Assembly (NCBI RefSeq): GCF_036788415.1
Contig: NZ_DAIQNN010000006.1
Span: 1-64,000 of the forward strand
Direction of reading: 5' to 3'
Length of the DNA: 64,000 nucleotides
Origin: Rubrimonas sp036788415
GTDB taxonomy: Bacteria > Pseudomonadota > Alphaproteobacteria > Rhodobacterales > Rhodobacteraceae
Part shown: positions 1 through 11,565 of the stretch, one piece after another
Layout: every line of letters starts with the position of its first letter
Position numbering within the stretch: position 1 is the stretch's first letter
The notes under the pieces: generated by a model
What the model was told of the DNA's origin: nothing
The model's database searches: none
Seen by the model: only the letters and a program-made list of their open reading frames with translations
Translations under genes and position numbers: made by a program

Positions 1-8
1 AGGGCAAG

Positions 9-98
<90 letters not shown>

Positions 99-176
99 GC
101 AGCTCGGCTGTCGATGGTGGGGGACGCTTACAGGGGCGGCCGGCGGGGCGCAAGGCCCCGGGGCGACCCAATCGCG

Positions 177-1646
177 TCAGAAAGATCCGACCAGACCGCC
201 GAGCAGGATCACCACCGCCAGCGCCGCGAGCGCCCCTACCACCGCGACCATCACGATGTCGAGATAGCTGTCGCGATGGGTGCAGCCGCACACCGCCAGC
301 ATCGTCACAACAGCGCCGTTGTGCGGCAGGCTGTCGAGAGTGCCGGAGGAGATCACGGCGACCCTGTGCATCAGCGCGGGGTCGAGCCCGGTGTCGGCTG
401 AGATCTGCATGAAGGTCCCGCCCAGCGCCTCGAGCGCGATGGTCATGCCGCCCGAAGCCGAACCCGTGAGGGCTGCGAGGATGTTGGTCGCGACCGCCAG
501 CGACACCAGCGGCCCGCCGCCGATGCCAAGCACCCAATCGCGCACCATCTCGAAGGCCGGCAACGCCGCCACCACGGCGCCGAAGCCCACGAGGCTCGCC
601 ACGCTGAGGACCGGCAGCACCGAGGCGTTGGCGCCGGCGTCCACCGAGGCGCGCAGATCGACCAGCCGCCGGAAGTTCAGCGCCACAAGAACGAGGATCG
701 CCGCCGCCAGCGCCGCTGCGACCGACCACACCCCCGCCACCGCCGAGAGCGACACGCCGCCCCAGCGCTCCTCGGCGAGGAAACCCGCGTCGATGCGCGG
801 CAGCACGAGCTGCGACAGGATCAGGTTGACCGCGATCACCACGACGAGCGGCGCGATGGCGACCAGCGGGCCGGGTTGCGCGGCCGAACGCGCGCCGCGG
901 TCGATCTCGGCGGGGTCGAACTCGCGCGCCGTGCTGGCGAGCTCGCGCACCTGCAGATCCTGCGCGGCCTCCTGCGCCGGCGCCGCCGGGTCGCCTGCGC
1001 CGCGCGCGCCGTCGAAGCCCTCGCCCGCCCGCTGCGCCCGCTTGAAGGCCTGCGTCAGCCAGAGCATCCCCATCCCGAACATCACCAGCGCGGCGATCAG
1101 CCCGAGGCCCGGCGCGGCGAAAGGGTCGGTCCCGAAGAACGGCATCGGGATCGCGTTCTGGATCGCGGGCGTGCCCGGCAGCGCCGACATGGTGAAGGTC
1201 GAGGTGCCGAGCGCCAGCGTCGCCGGCAGCAGCCGCCGCGGCACCTGCCCCGCGCGGAACAGCGCGAGCCCCATCGGCGCGATCACGAAGAACGCCACGA
1301 ACAGCGACACGCCGCCATAGGTCACCAGCGCGCCCGCCAGCGTCACCGCGAGGATCGCGCGCGACGGCCCGAGCTTGCGCGTCATCAGGTCGGCGATGGC
1401 GCCGACCGAGCCGCTGTCGTCCATCAGCTTGCCGAACAGCGCGCCGAGCAGGAAGAGCGGGAAGAACTGCGCCACGAACCCCGCGGCGGCGGGCATGAAA
1501 GTCTGAGTCCAATGCGCCAGCAGCGGCTCGGCGGCGAAGGCCGCGGCGATCAGCGCCGCGATGGGCGCCAGCATCAGGATGGTCCAGCCGCGGAAAGCGA
1601 AGAACATCATCGCCGACAAGGCGACGAAAATACCCAGAAGTCCCAT
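177..1646 (-). CDS. GntP family permease (gluconate/organic-acid:H+ symporter)
   Basis: A 489-residue, very hydrophobic protein with about 12-14 predicted membrane segments across its length and one long polar loop near residues 200-260. The overall pattern (MGLLGIFVALSAMMFFAFRG start, PLFLLGALFGKLMDDSG segment, GSASGGMTIALEALGG and SGTLDSLPHNGAV near the C-terminus) matches the GntP family, which imports gluconate and related carboxylates with protons across the inner membrane. It starts 3 nt after the stop of the patatin gene, and its ribosome site (GGAG) lies inside that gene's end, so the two are probably co-translated. The exact substrate cannot be read from the sequence. Confidence 0.85.
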   Translation of the reverse strand: MGLLGIFVALSAMMFFAFRGWTILMLAPIAALIAAAFAAEPLLAHWTQTFMPAAAGFVAQFFPLFLLGALFGKLMDDSGSVGAIADLMTRKLGPSRAILAVTLAGALVTYGGVSLFVAFFVIAPMGLALFRAGQVPRRLLPATLALGTSTFTMSALPGTPAIQNAIPMPFFGTDPFAAPGLGLIAALVMFGMGMLWLTQAFKRAQRAGEGFDGARGAGDPAAPAQEAAQDLQVRELASTAREFDPAEIDRGARSAAQPGPLVAIAPLVVVIAVNLILSQLVLPRIDAGFLAEERWGGVSLSAVAGVWSVAAALAAAILVLVALNFRRLVDLRASVDAGANASVLPVLSVASLVGFGAVVAALPAFEMVRDWVLGIGGGPLVSLAVATNILAALTGSASGGMTIALEALGGTFMQISADTGLDPALMHRVAVISSGTLDSLPHNGAVVTMLAVCGCTHRDSYLDIVMVAVVGALAALAVVILLGGLVGSF

Positions 1647-1649
1647 GGT

Positions 1650-2690
1650 TCAAGCTCCGCGGATGAAGTCTTCGATGTCGAAGGTCGAGCGCAGACCAAT
1701 GTCCGCGCGATGGCGCTCGGCGAAGGCCTCGGTGGCGCGGCGGCCCTCGTCGCGCAGCATTTCGAGGAACGCCCATTCCGCGTTGAGCTTCGAAGAGGCG
1801 CCGAGCTCGACCATCAGGTCAGTCGTTATTCGGTGCATGCGCATGTCGGCCCACAGCGCGCCCTCGCCTGCGCCTGCGTCGACGACCTTGCGCAGCAGCG
1901 CCATCATGCGCAGCTCCTTGAGCAGCGTGGCGTTGAAGGAGATCTCGTTGAGGCGGCTCTGGATGTCTCGCGCGTCCTTGGGCACACCGGGGCGCTCGAC
2001 GGGGTTGATCTGCACCAGCACGACGTCATGCGCGTCGCATTCGTTGACCAGCGGCGTGATGGTCGGATTGCCCGAGAAGCCGCCATCCCAATAGGCCTCG
2101 CCGTCGATCTCGACCGCCTTGTGGAGCGTCGGCAGGCAGGCCGAGGCGAGGAGCACTTCCGGCGTGATCTCGTGCCGGCGGAACACCCGCCCGCGCCCGG
2201 TCCGAACATTGGTCGCGGTGATGAAGAGCTTGACCGGACCGTTCGCGATCGCCTCGAAATCGAGCATGTCGCACAGAAGGTCGCGCAGCGGATTGTAGTC
2301 GCCCATGCCGATGGCGTAGGGCGATATCAGTCGCGCCATCAGATCCGCCGCCAGATAGGCGGGCGAGTTGTCGAGCGTCCAGCGCCCCATGATCTTGTCG
2401 AGCGGCGTGCGCTGGAAAGGGCTCATCGCCGCAGCGCGCGAGACGCGCCGCCAGAACTCCGCCAGCGCCGCCCGCGCTCCCTCGCGCCCGCCCGTCGCCA
2501 TGCCATGGGCGAGGACGACCGCGTTCATCGCGCCGGCGGAGGTGCCGGAAATCCCCTCGATCTCGATCCAGGGCGCTTCGAGCATCCGGTCGAGCACGCC
2601 CCAGGTGAACGCCCCGTGCGAGCCGCCGCCTTGCAGGGCGAGGTCGATCAGCAGCGTCTCGCGGGGGGCGGCGCCCTTGGCGTCTGTCAT
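1650..2690 (-). CDS. patatin-like phospholipase
   Basis: 346 residues with the complete patatin catalytic set: the glycine-rich oxyanion loop GGGSHGAF at residues 21-28, the nucleophile elbow GTSAG with Ser51, and the DGG motif with Asp202. Together these form the Ser-Asp dyad of bacterial patatins, which remove acyl chains from phospholipids or neutral lipids. No signal peptide is visible, so it is probably cytoplasmic or membrane-peripheral. The ATG was chosen because it lies 9 nt after GGAGA. The open frame continues 85 codons further upstream, but that part is arginine-rich and overlaps the next gene. It is first of a two-gene unit with the GntP permease; a link between lipid turnover and carboxylate transport is not evident. 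Confidence 0.85.
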   Translation of the reverse strand: MTDAKGAAPRETLLIDLALQGGGSHGAFTWGVLDRMLEAPWIEIEGISGTSAGAMNAVVLAHGMATGGREGARAALAEFWRRVSRAAAMSPFQRTPLDKIMGRWTLDNSPAYLAADLMARLISPYAIGMGDYNPLRDLLCDMLDFEAIANGPVKLFITATNVRTGRGRVFRRHEITPEVLLASACLPTLHKAVEIDGEAYWDGGFSGNPTITPLVNECDAHDVVLVQINPVERPGVPKDARDIQSRLNEISFNATLLKELRMMALLRKVVDAGAGEGALWADMRMHRITTDLMVELGASSKLNAEWAFLEMLRDEGRRATEAFAERHRADIGLRSTFDIEDFIRGA

Positions 2691-2760
2691 CTCGACATGT
2701 CTCCGATCAAGCGTTGTGCGGCGCAATAGACTCCATAACGATTCGGCGCAATCGCGCCTC

Positions 2761-3948
2761 TCACGCCGCGCCTGCGCGCAGCGTCCCGGGCGCTGGCCAG
2801 ACCAGCGCCGCGACCAGCGTCGCCACGGTCGCGACGCCCGCGAAGACCAGCGAGGCGACCTGCATCGACACGGCCACGTCGAGCGCGCCCGCCGCCGCAT
2901 AGCCCGCGCCGCTCGCCAGCGCCCCGAGCGCGAGATTGGCCGCATAGACGCTCTGGCGGCTGTCCGCCGGCGCAGCCCGCCGGATCAGCGCCGCCGCCGG
3001 CGCCTGCGCCATCGCCGCGCCGAACCCGGCCACGGCCCAGAGCGCCAGCAGGCTGCCATAGAGCGACACGCCCGCCGAGAGCGCCAGCGCCCCCGCCATG
3101 GTCGCGCCGCCTGCGAGCATCAGCGCGCGCTCCCCGCGCTCGGCCATCAGCCGCGGCAGCATCAGCGCGCCGATCACCGCGCCGAGCCCGAAGGCCGCCA
3201 GCGCCGCCGCCGCCCAGCGCCCTTCGAGGCCGAATTTCCCCAGCACCAGCGGCGCGGTGTTGACCGTGATCATCGCCGTCGCCGCCCCCACCCCCAGCGC
3301 GAGCGGCGCGAGCCCCGCCAGCGCCGGCGCAGACAGCAGGATGCGGAACCCCGCGACTGGCCCGACCGCCGCCCCTTCGCGCGCGCCCCGCGGCAGACGC
3401 GCCCGCGCGACCAGCAGCGCCGAGAGCAGGAACGCCGCCATGGTCGCGATCAGCAGCCCGCGTGGGCTGAGCGCGATCAGCAGCGCCGCGGCGACCAGCG
3501 GGCTGATGGCGCCCTCCACTTCCTGCGCGATGCGCGAGCGCGCGAGCGACTGCGCGTAGTCCCCCGGCTCGGGCAGCAACAGCGGCACGCTCGCCTGATA
3601 GGCGGGGGTGAAGGCCGCCGAAGCGAGCGAGAACAGCGCGATCAGCGCGTAGAGCTGCCAGATCTCGCTCGCGAAAGGCAAGGCGAGCAGCGCGCCCGCG
3701 CGCAGCAGATCCAGCCCGATCATCAGCGGCCGCCGCGCCGCCCGCGCCGTCAGCGCCGCGGCGAGCGGCGCGCCCAGCACATAGGCCAGCGTCTTGATCG
3801 ACAGCGCCGCCCCGATCACCGCAGGCGCATCGGCCTCGCCCGCGAGCTCGTAGGCCAGCAGCGACAGCGCGACCACGGCGACGCCGGTGCCCAGCAGCGC
3901 CAGAAGATAGGCCGAGAACAGCTTGTAATAGCTCGCCTTGTCGGTCAC
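2761..3948 (-). CDS. MFS transporter
   Basis: 395 residues, alanine/leucine-rich, with about 12 predicted membrane helices in two halves separated by a short cationic loop (RARLPRGAREG near residue 190). Conserved MFS-like features include the LPEPGDYAQSLARSRI loop after helix 4. It resembles the exporter subgroup of COG0477/enterobactin-exporter-like MFS proteins, but substrate and direction are unknown. The GTG start used here is preceded by a strong GGAGGG about 8 nt upstream. An alternative GTG at 3966 abuts the stop of the AI-2E family gene. It probably shares a transcript with that gene. Confidence 0.8.
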   Translation of the reverse strand: MTDKASYYKLFSAYLLALLGTGVAVVALSLLAYELAGEADAPAVIGAALSIKTLAYVLGAPLAAALTARAARRPLMIGLDLLRAGALLALPFASEIWQLYALIALFSLASAAFTPAYQASVPLLLPEPGDYAQSLARSRIAQEVEGAISPLVAAALLIALSPRGLLIATMAAFLLSALLVARARLPRGAREGAAVGPVAGFRILLSAPALAGLAPLALGVGAATAMITVNTAPLVLGKFGLEGRWAAAALAAFGLGAVIGALMLPRLMAERGERALMLAGGATMAGALALSAGVSLYGSLLALWAVAGFGAAMAQAPAAALIRRAAPADSRQSVYAANLALGALASGAGYAAAGALDVAVSMQVASLVFAGVATVATLVAALVWPAPGTLRAGAA

Positions 3949-3966
3949 GCCCGAACCCTCCGGCAC

Positions 3967-5034
3967 CTACCCGCGCGGGGCGCCCAGCTCGCCCTTGCGC
4001 GACAGCATCACCGCGAAGGGCCGGGTGCTCTCGAACTCCGACAGCACCACCACCGCCACGGCCATGATCGGCACCGAGAACACCGCCCCCGCCACGCCCC
4101 ACAGGCTCGTCCAGAAGGTCAGCCCCACGAGGATCGCCCAGGGGCTGAGGTTGAGCGAATCCCCCATCACCTTGGGCGCGACGATGTTGCCGATCAGGAA
4201 CTGCGCCCCCGCCAGCCAGATCGCCAGCCAAACCGCCGCGCCCGGCTCTGGGAACTGCACCAGCGCCGCCGCCACCGGGAAGGCGACGCCGATGAAGGAG
4301 CCGAAATAGGGGATGAAGTTCAGCGCCGCGATCACGATGGCGAACACCACTGCGAACTCCAGCCCGAAGGCCCGCATGATGGCCCAGGACAGCACGCCCA
4401 GCGCGATGTTGAGCAGCGTCTGCACCGCCAGATACCGCCCGACCCGCGCGCTCACGTCGTCGAGCACCTCGCCGAGCCGCGCCCGCTGCGCCGGCTCCAG
4501 CCCCAGCTTGCCGAGCTTCTCCACGAAGTCCCGCCGCTCGACCATGAGGAAGCCGATGTTGAGCAACACGAAGACCAGCACCGCCAGCATCGCCGCGATC
4601 GATCCGGCGGCGGCGCGCAGGAAGGAGGGCAGGTTGAGCACCCGCGCCGTCTCGGCCCGCAGCTCGCGCAGCGCCTCCTCATGGTCGAGGTCGAGGAACA
4701 TCGCGATGCGCTGGAAGGCGTCGAGCAGCGCCGTCTGGTAGTTCGGCGCCCGCGCGGCCAGCGCCCCGATGTTGGCGATGGCGAGCGCGACGAGTTCGAC
4801 CAGCAGGAACACGATCAGCCCCGCTGCGATCAGGTCGCGCCCCCAGCCGGGCAGGGCGGCGAGGCGGGGGATGCGGGTCAGCAGATTGGACAGGCCGGTG
4901 ATGACGAAAACCGCCAGCACCGCCGCCACGATTGGCGTCAGCAGCCCCCGCCCGACGAACAGAATCCAGCCGACCATCAGCGCCAGCGCGACGGCGTAGG
5001 CGCCGTTCGCGAGCCGACGATCCGCCCCGCCCAT
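3967..5034 (-). CDS. AI-2E family transporter (PerM/UPF0118)
   Basis: 355 residues with the layout of the AI-2E/PerM family: two N-terminal hydrophobic hairpins, a helical soluble insertion around residues 100-150, and a C-terminal block of 4-5 helices. That block contains the family-typical strings ALNFIPYFGSFIG and PKVMGDSLNLSPWAILVGL. Members are inner-membrane permeases; some export autoinducer-2, others move ions (Na+/H+ antiport) or have no known cargo. The downstream MFS gene follows directly, and the small DUF1269 gene lies just upstream on the same strand. Nothing in the window points to quorum sensing, so the cargo remains open. Confidence 0.85.
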   Translation of the reverse strand: MGGADRRLANGAYAVALALMVGWILFVGRGLLTPIVAAVLAVFVITGLSNLLTRIPRLAALPGWGRDLIAAGLIVFLLVELVALAIANIGALAARAPNYQTALLDAFQRIAMFLDLDHEEALRELRAETARVLNLPSFLRAAAGSIAAMLAVLVFVLLNIGFLMVERRDFVEKLGKLGLEPAQRARLGEVLDDVSARVGRYLAVQTLLNIALGVLSWAIMRAFGLEFAVVFAIVIAALNFIPYFGSFIGVAFPVAAALVQFPEPGAAVWLAIWLAGAQFLIGNIVAPKVMGDSLNLSPWAILVGLTFWTSLWGVAGAVFSVPIMAVAVVVLSEFESTRPFAVMLSRKGELGAPRG

Positions 5035-5058
5035 CCCGGGCGCCCCCTGCGCCGGGTC

Positions 5059-5559
5059 TCAGGCGCCGGCCGGCTTCTCGATCAGCGCCTTGAGCTTGGC
5101 TTCCTGCTCGCCGCTGAGCGAGGTGTGGATCACCCGGCCCTTCTCGCGGAAAGCGCCGAGCCGCTCCAGCACCTTGTCGCCGGTCACCCGCCGCACCAGC
5201 ACGAACAGCGCCGAGCCGCCCTCGGGCAGCCCGTTCGCCATCTCGCGGATCGTGTCGTCGTTGATCCCGATGTCGGTCAGCCGCCCCGAGATCGCGCCCG
5301 CGCCCGCGCCCACCGCCGCGCCGACCAGCGGGTTGAGGAACAGCAAGCCGATCAGCGCGCCCCACATCGCGCCGCCCGCAGCGCCCGCCGCCGTCAGGTT
5401 CACCGCCTGATGCAGCTTCACGTCGCCCCCCGCCTCGCGGGTGACGACGACCACATCCTCCATCTCGATCAGATATTCCTTCTGGAACTTCACCAGCTCC
5501 GCCCGCAGGTCGAAGGCGGAGGCGGCGTCGTCGAATTCGACGGCGATCAGGTCGGCCAT
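5059..5559 (-). CDS. DUF1269 domain-containing membrane protein
   Basis: 166 residues. An N-terminal alpha/beta part (residues 1-50, with VEFDDAASAFDLRAEL and IEMEDVVVVTRE) is followed by a glycine/alanine-rich hydrophobic hairpin (about 58-92), then a polar C-terminal part. This is the DUF1269 pattern of small membrane-associated proteins of unknown biochemical role, often next to stress or membrane genes. The start is supported by GAGG 10 nt upstream; a longer open frame upstream is not supported. It lies between a DUF3611 membrane protein and an AI-2E-type permease on the same strand. Confidence 0.8.
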   Translation of the reverse strand: MADLIAVEFDDAASAFDLRAELVKFQKEYLIEMEDVVVVTREAGGDVKLHQAVNLTAAGAAGGAMWGALIGLLFLNPLVGAAVGAGAGAISGRLTDIGINDDTIREMANGLPEGGSALFVLVRRVTGDKVLERLGAFREKGRVIHTSLSGEQEAKLKALIEKPAGA

Positions 5560-5600
5560 TGAAGCGATCCTCTGACGGGCTTGCTCGGGGTGAAGTCGGT

Positions 5601-6206
5601 TCAGTCGGCGCGCGCAGCGCGCGACGTCACGCGGTAGAGCAGCCAGAGGCCCGACACAAGCACGATGATCTCCGCCCCGATGGTCAGCGCGAGGGTCATC
5701 AGCCCGAGCATATCGAGCGCGGAAATCCACGTCGCGCCGGCCTCCGCCGTCTGCACCACCATCGCGCCCGCCTGCGGGGCTTCGAGGAAGCGCACGAGCA
5801 GATAGACCACCTCCGCCGTCAGCACGACCAGCGAGAAGAGGATACCGACGCTGCTGGCCACAAGGCCGACCCAGACCGCGCGCACCAGCTTCGGCGGATC
5901 GGCGCGCTCGCCGCCTTCCTCGAGCCGACGCCCGCGCTTCATGTGCCGCCACGCCCAGAAGGTCGTGAACAGCAGGATCGCGAAGCCGAGCGCGGACATG
6001 TAGCCGAGCAAGTTCAGCGACGAGCCCGGCGACTGGGCGTTGGGGATCGAGGCGAAAATGCCCGAGATCACCGCGACCGGCAGGATCGCGATGAAAAGCT
6101 GCGTCCAGAAGGTGATCGCGCCCACCTGCCAGAACGATCTGCCGAGGCTCTCGCTCAGCGGGTCCAGCGCCTGCGGTTGCGCGGCGGATTGCGCGGCGTC
6201 GCTCAT
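5601..6206 (-). CDS. DUF3611 family membrane protein
   Basis: 201 residues with four clear hydrophobic segments (roughly 33-53, 66-86, 107-130 and 160-190). A conserved-looking start region, SLGRSFWQVGAITFWTQLF, recalls the DUF3611 family found in alphaproteobacteria and cyanobacteria. The family has no assigned function. The start ATG has a GGGGGAG ribosome site about 9 nt away. The gene is divergent from the plus-strand papain-like gene, and the 177-nt spacer must hold both promoters. Confidence 0.7.
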   Translation of the reverse strand: MSDAAQSAAQPQALDPLSESLGRSFWQVGAITFWTQLFIAILPVAVISGIFASIPNAQSPGSSLNLLGYMSALGFAILLFTTFWAWRHMKRGRRLEEGGERADPPKLVRAVWVGLVASSVGILFSLVVLTAEVVYLLVRFLEAPQAGAMVVQTAEAGATWISALDMLGLMTLALTIGAEIIVLVSGLWLLYRVTSRAARAD

Positions 6207-6383
6207 AACATATCTCCCCCGTTCCTGTTTTTCGTCTTGCCGCAGAATGTTACGCCGAACGCCGACGGTTTCCAACCAGCGAACGCGCGACGGTTCCGCG
6301 ACACCGCGCCGACCTTCGCGATCCCGCTTGCGTCCTTGCGCGCGAGCGGGGACAACTCCGACGCCACCAGGAGGTCGAAGGTC

Positions 6384-7733
6384 ATGCGAGAGAGCTCTGC
6401 GACGCGGTCGCAATGGCGTTGGCCGATCCGGATCGGCGCGACGCTCGCCGCCCTCGGCCTGATCTGGTTTCTCACCGGCTGGACGCCGCTCGCGACACTG
6501 GCGGCGCGCCTGACCATCTCGGCCGAGTCGGTCATCCCCGAACTCGCGCCCGACGAGGAATACGAGGCCGTCATCCCCTATTACGCCGAAATCTGCGCCA
6601 CCAGCCAGTGGCGCAAGCAGGTCGGCGGCGGCGGCAATCCGTTCGGCCACGCCATCATCTATCTCAAGGGCGCCTGCGTGGACGAGGAGGCGCCCTTTCC
6701 CCAACTCCGCCGCTGCGCGAGCGTCGCCGAAACCTCGACCGACCCCGAGCATGGCGCGGGCGTCAGCGTCGGACGCTTCTTCCGCAACGTGAACTGGATC
6801 GCCGTGCCGGGCCGCGCGCTCACTTTCGAGGGCCTCGTCGCCCCCGACGAGCGGCTCACGCAGGAGCGCCTCGACGAAACTGTCCAGCACGCCATCGACG
6901 CAGGCCTCTTCCGCGGCGTCGAACTCCACGCCCCCTACAGCGCCGCCACGCGCGAGGATCTGGCCGCCTATATCGGCTCGCACTCCGTCGGCACCGATTT
7001 CGCGCTGCGCTACGCCCGCAACGTGTTCTGCGCGCGCGTGCCCATCCCCGAGCCCGCGCTGGAGGAGGCGATCGCCTTTCTCAACGACAAGAACCGCGAA
7101 TACGCCGAGGGCGAGGCCGACTACAACTGGAGCCTGTTCAACCACAACTGCGTGCACACCGTCCGCAACGCGCTGGCGGCGGCGAATTTCTGGGGGCCGA
7201 TCTCGGTCGGCGAAGTCAAGCTGCGCGCGCTGTTCAACCTCGCCGTGCCCGCCAACGAGTTCGTCAATCTCGCGCTGCTCGGCGCCGACGGTCCGCTGTC
7301 GGCGCCTCAGGTCGCGCGCGACCGCCATGTGCGCGACGCGCTGCACGAATGGGGCTGGACGCCCACCCGCCACGGCGCCGTGGTCAAGTTCCTGCCCGCG
7401 ATCCGCGACAACGCGCTCTTCGTGCCCGACTTCCAGCTCTTCGCGGTGCAGTCGCTGCTCTGGATGCCGGCGACTCAGGCGACCATGGCGCTGATGGAGG
7501 AGCCGCGCCATGTCGATCTCGAGACCAACCTGCGCTGGTTCATCGACCGCTACGCCGCCGAGGAGGCGCGGCACGAAGCGGTCCGCGACCCGCTGGCCAG
7601 CGTTCGCGGCGACGCCGAGCGGCGGCTGTCGCGACTGCATCTCGACCACATCCGCGCCCAGCGCGCCGACGCGGAGGCGATGCTCGCCGAGGTGGTCTCA
7701 TTGAAGGCCGCCCATGCGCAGGCAGGTCCATGA
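6384..7733 (+). CDS. hypothetical membrane-anchored protein, candidate permuted papain-like (NlpC/P60-type) hydrolase
   Basis: 449 residues. One N-terminal membrane segment (about 16-42) would place the rest outside the cytoplasm. The body holds two islands typical of papain-like enzymes: NPFGHAIIYLKG with His89, and NWSLFNHNCVHTVRNAL with Cys256. His before Cys is the order of circularly permuted NlpC/P60 and Lnb/LRAT-like domains, so amide or acyl hydrolase or transferase activity is a reasonable guess but unproven. The C-terminal quarter is charged and helical (EEARHEAVRDP, RLSRLHLDHIRAQRADAE). The start follows AGGAGG by 9 nt. Its stop overlaps the start of the next gene (ATGA), so the two products are probably made together. 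Confidence 0.6.
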   Translation: MRESSATRSQWRWPIRIGATLAALGLIWFLTGWTPLATLAARLTISAESVIPELAPDEEYEAVIPYYAEICATSQWRKQVGGGGNPFGHAIIYLKGACVDEEAPFPQLRRCASVAETSTDPEHGAGVSVGRFFRNVNWIAVPGRALTFEGLVAPDERLTQERLDETVQHAIDAGLFRGVELHAPYSAATREDLAAYIGSHSVGTDFALRYARNVFCARVPIPEPALEEAIAFLNDKNREYAEGEADYNWSLFNHNCVHTVRNALAAANFWGPISVGEVKLRALFNLAVPANEFVNLALLGADGPLSAPQVARDRHVRDALHEWGWTPTRHGAVVKFLPAIRDNALFVPDFQLFAVQSLLWMPATQATMALMEEPRHVDLETNLRWFIDRYAAEEARHEAVRDPLASVRGDAERRLSRLHLDHIRAQRADAEAMLAEVVSLKAAHAQAGP

Positions 7734-8716
7734 GCGCGGACCTCCCCGAGATCCCGCTGGTCGAGGCCGGCGAGGACTGGGTTGTCGAGACGCTTCGAAC
7801 TCATGCCGACCGCGCCCACGCGCTGATCGAGGCCGGGGCGGGGAGCCTGCCGACGGCGGCGATCCGCATGGCCGACGCGGTGTCGCGGCGCTGGCTCGCC
7901 CGCCACCGCGCGCCGCAACTCGCCGAACTCGACCGCATCGCCGCGATCATTGGCCGGCCCGGCGCGCATTACCTCAACGTCAGCTACGAGTGGGGGTGCA
8001 GCTGCGCCGCCGGCCCTTCGCCGGACGGCGCGTCGGCGCGCCTTCTGCGTGTGCTCGACTGGCCCGATCCGGGCCTCGGGCGGTATGTGATGGCGGTGCG
8101 GGTCGCCAGTCCGCTCGGGCGCTGGCTGACCCTCACCTGGCCGGGTTACGCTGGCGTCCTTCAGGCCGTGGCGCCGGGCCGGTTCGCGGCTGCGCTCAAT
8201 CAGGCGCCGCTCGACGGACCGACTGGGCTGTTCGCGCTCGACTGGGTCGCCGCGCGCGGAAAAGTCTGGCGCAGGCCGCACCCGACCGCCTCGCATCTGT
8301 TGCGCCGCGTCTTCGAGACGGCGCCCGACTTCGCCGCCGCCCGCAGGATGCTGTCCGAGACGCCCGTCGCCGCCGGCGCCATTTTCACGCTCGCAGGGGT
8401 CCGCCCCGAGGAGAGTTGCGTCATCGAGCGCCGCCCCGATACCGCCCATGTGATCGACGGCCCCGCGCGCGCCGTGAACGCCTGGCAGTCGCCCGGCTGG
8501 AAGGGCCTGCCGCGCGGCGACGACAACCCTCGCCGCCTCGACGCGATGGCCGCCGCCGCGCTGACGCTCGACCCGGCCCTCCCGTGGCTGCGACCCCCCG
8601 TGCTCAACGACCGCACCCGCCTCGTCTTCGCCGCCGATCCCTCCACCGGCGCTTTCGTCGCCCAGGGGCGCGAGGCCGACGGGCCGGCGACCCGCACGCT
8701 GGAGGCGGCAGCGTGA
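7730..8716 (+). CDS. acid-ceramidase/C45-like Ntn hydrolase
   Basis: 328 residues. After a ~85-residue helical N-terminal part comes YEWGCSCAAG (Cys90 or Cys92), followed by RLLRVLDWPD with Arg107 and Asp110, then LTLTWPGYAGVLQ and AALNQAPLDG. The Cys ... R-x-LDW ... N pattern is that of N-terminal-nucleophile amidases of the acid ceramidase/NAAA/peptidase C45 group, which mature by self-cleavage in front of the Cys and cut linear amide bonds. No signal peptide is visible. It overlaps the preceding papain-like gene by 4 nt, suggesting the two act on the same kind of substrate. Assignment rests on motif recognition only. Confidence 0.65.
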   Translation: MSADLPEIPLVEAGEDWVVETLRTHADRAHALIEAGAGSLPTAAIRMADAVSRRWLARHRAPQLAELDRIAAIIGRPGAHYLNVSYEWGCSCAAGPSPDGASARLLRVLDWPDPGLGRYVMAVRVASPLGRWLTLTWPGYAGVLQAVAPGRFAAALNQAPLDGPTGLFALDWVAARGKVWRRPHPTASHLLRRVFETAPDFAAARRMLSETPVAAGAIFTLAGVRPEESCVIERRPDTAHVIDGPARAVNAWQSPGWKGLPRGDDNPRRLDAMAAAALTLDPALPWLRPPVLNDRTRLVFAADPSTGAFVAQGREADGPATRTLEAAA

Positions 8717-8811
8717 GCGAGCGTCGCCCCCCTCCCTCGCATTGCCCGCCCCGGCGCGCGCGCCTATAGTCGCGCCCGAGAGGCCGCAAGGCCCGCGAGC
8801 AGGAGACCACC

Positions 8812-11548
<2,737 letters not shown>

Positions 11549-11565
<17 letters not shown>

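Noticed and set aside
1650..2945. Patatin gene beginning at the far upstream start
   Set aside because: The extra 85 residues are arginine/tryptophan-rich and overlap the MFS gene's end. The ATG at 2690 has a ribosome site and directly precedes the conserved fold.
2368..5562. A very long open frame on the plus strand, antisense to the MFS and AI-2E genes
   Set aside because: Its product would be almost only Arg, Gln, His and Gly. It is the mirror of GC-biased codon use in real minus-strand genes that have clear families; no domain or ribosome site supports it.
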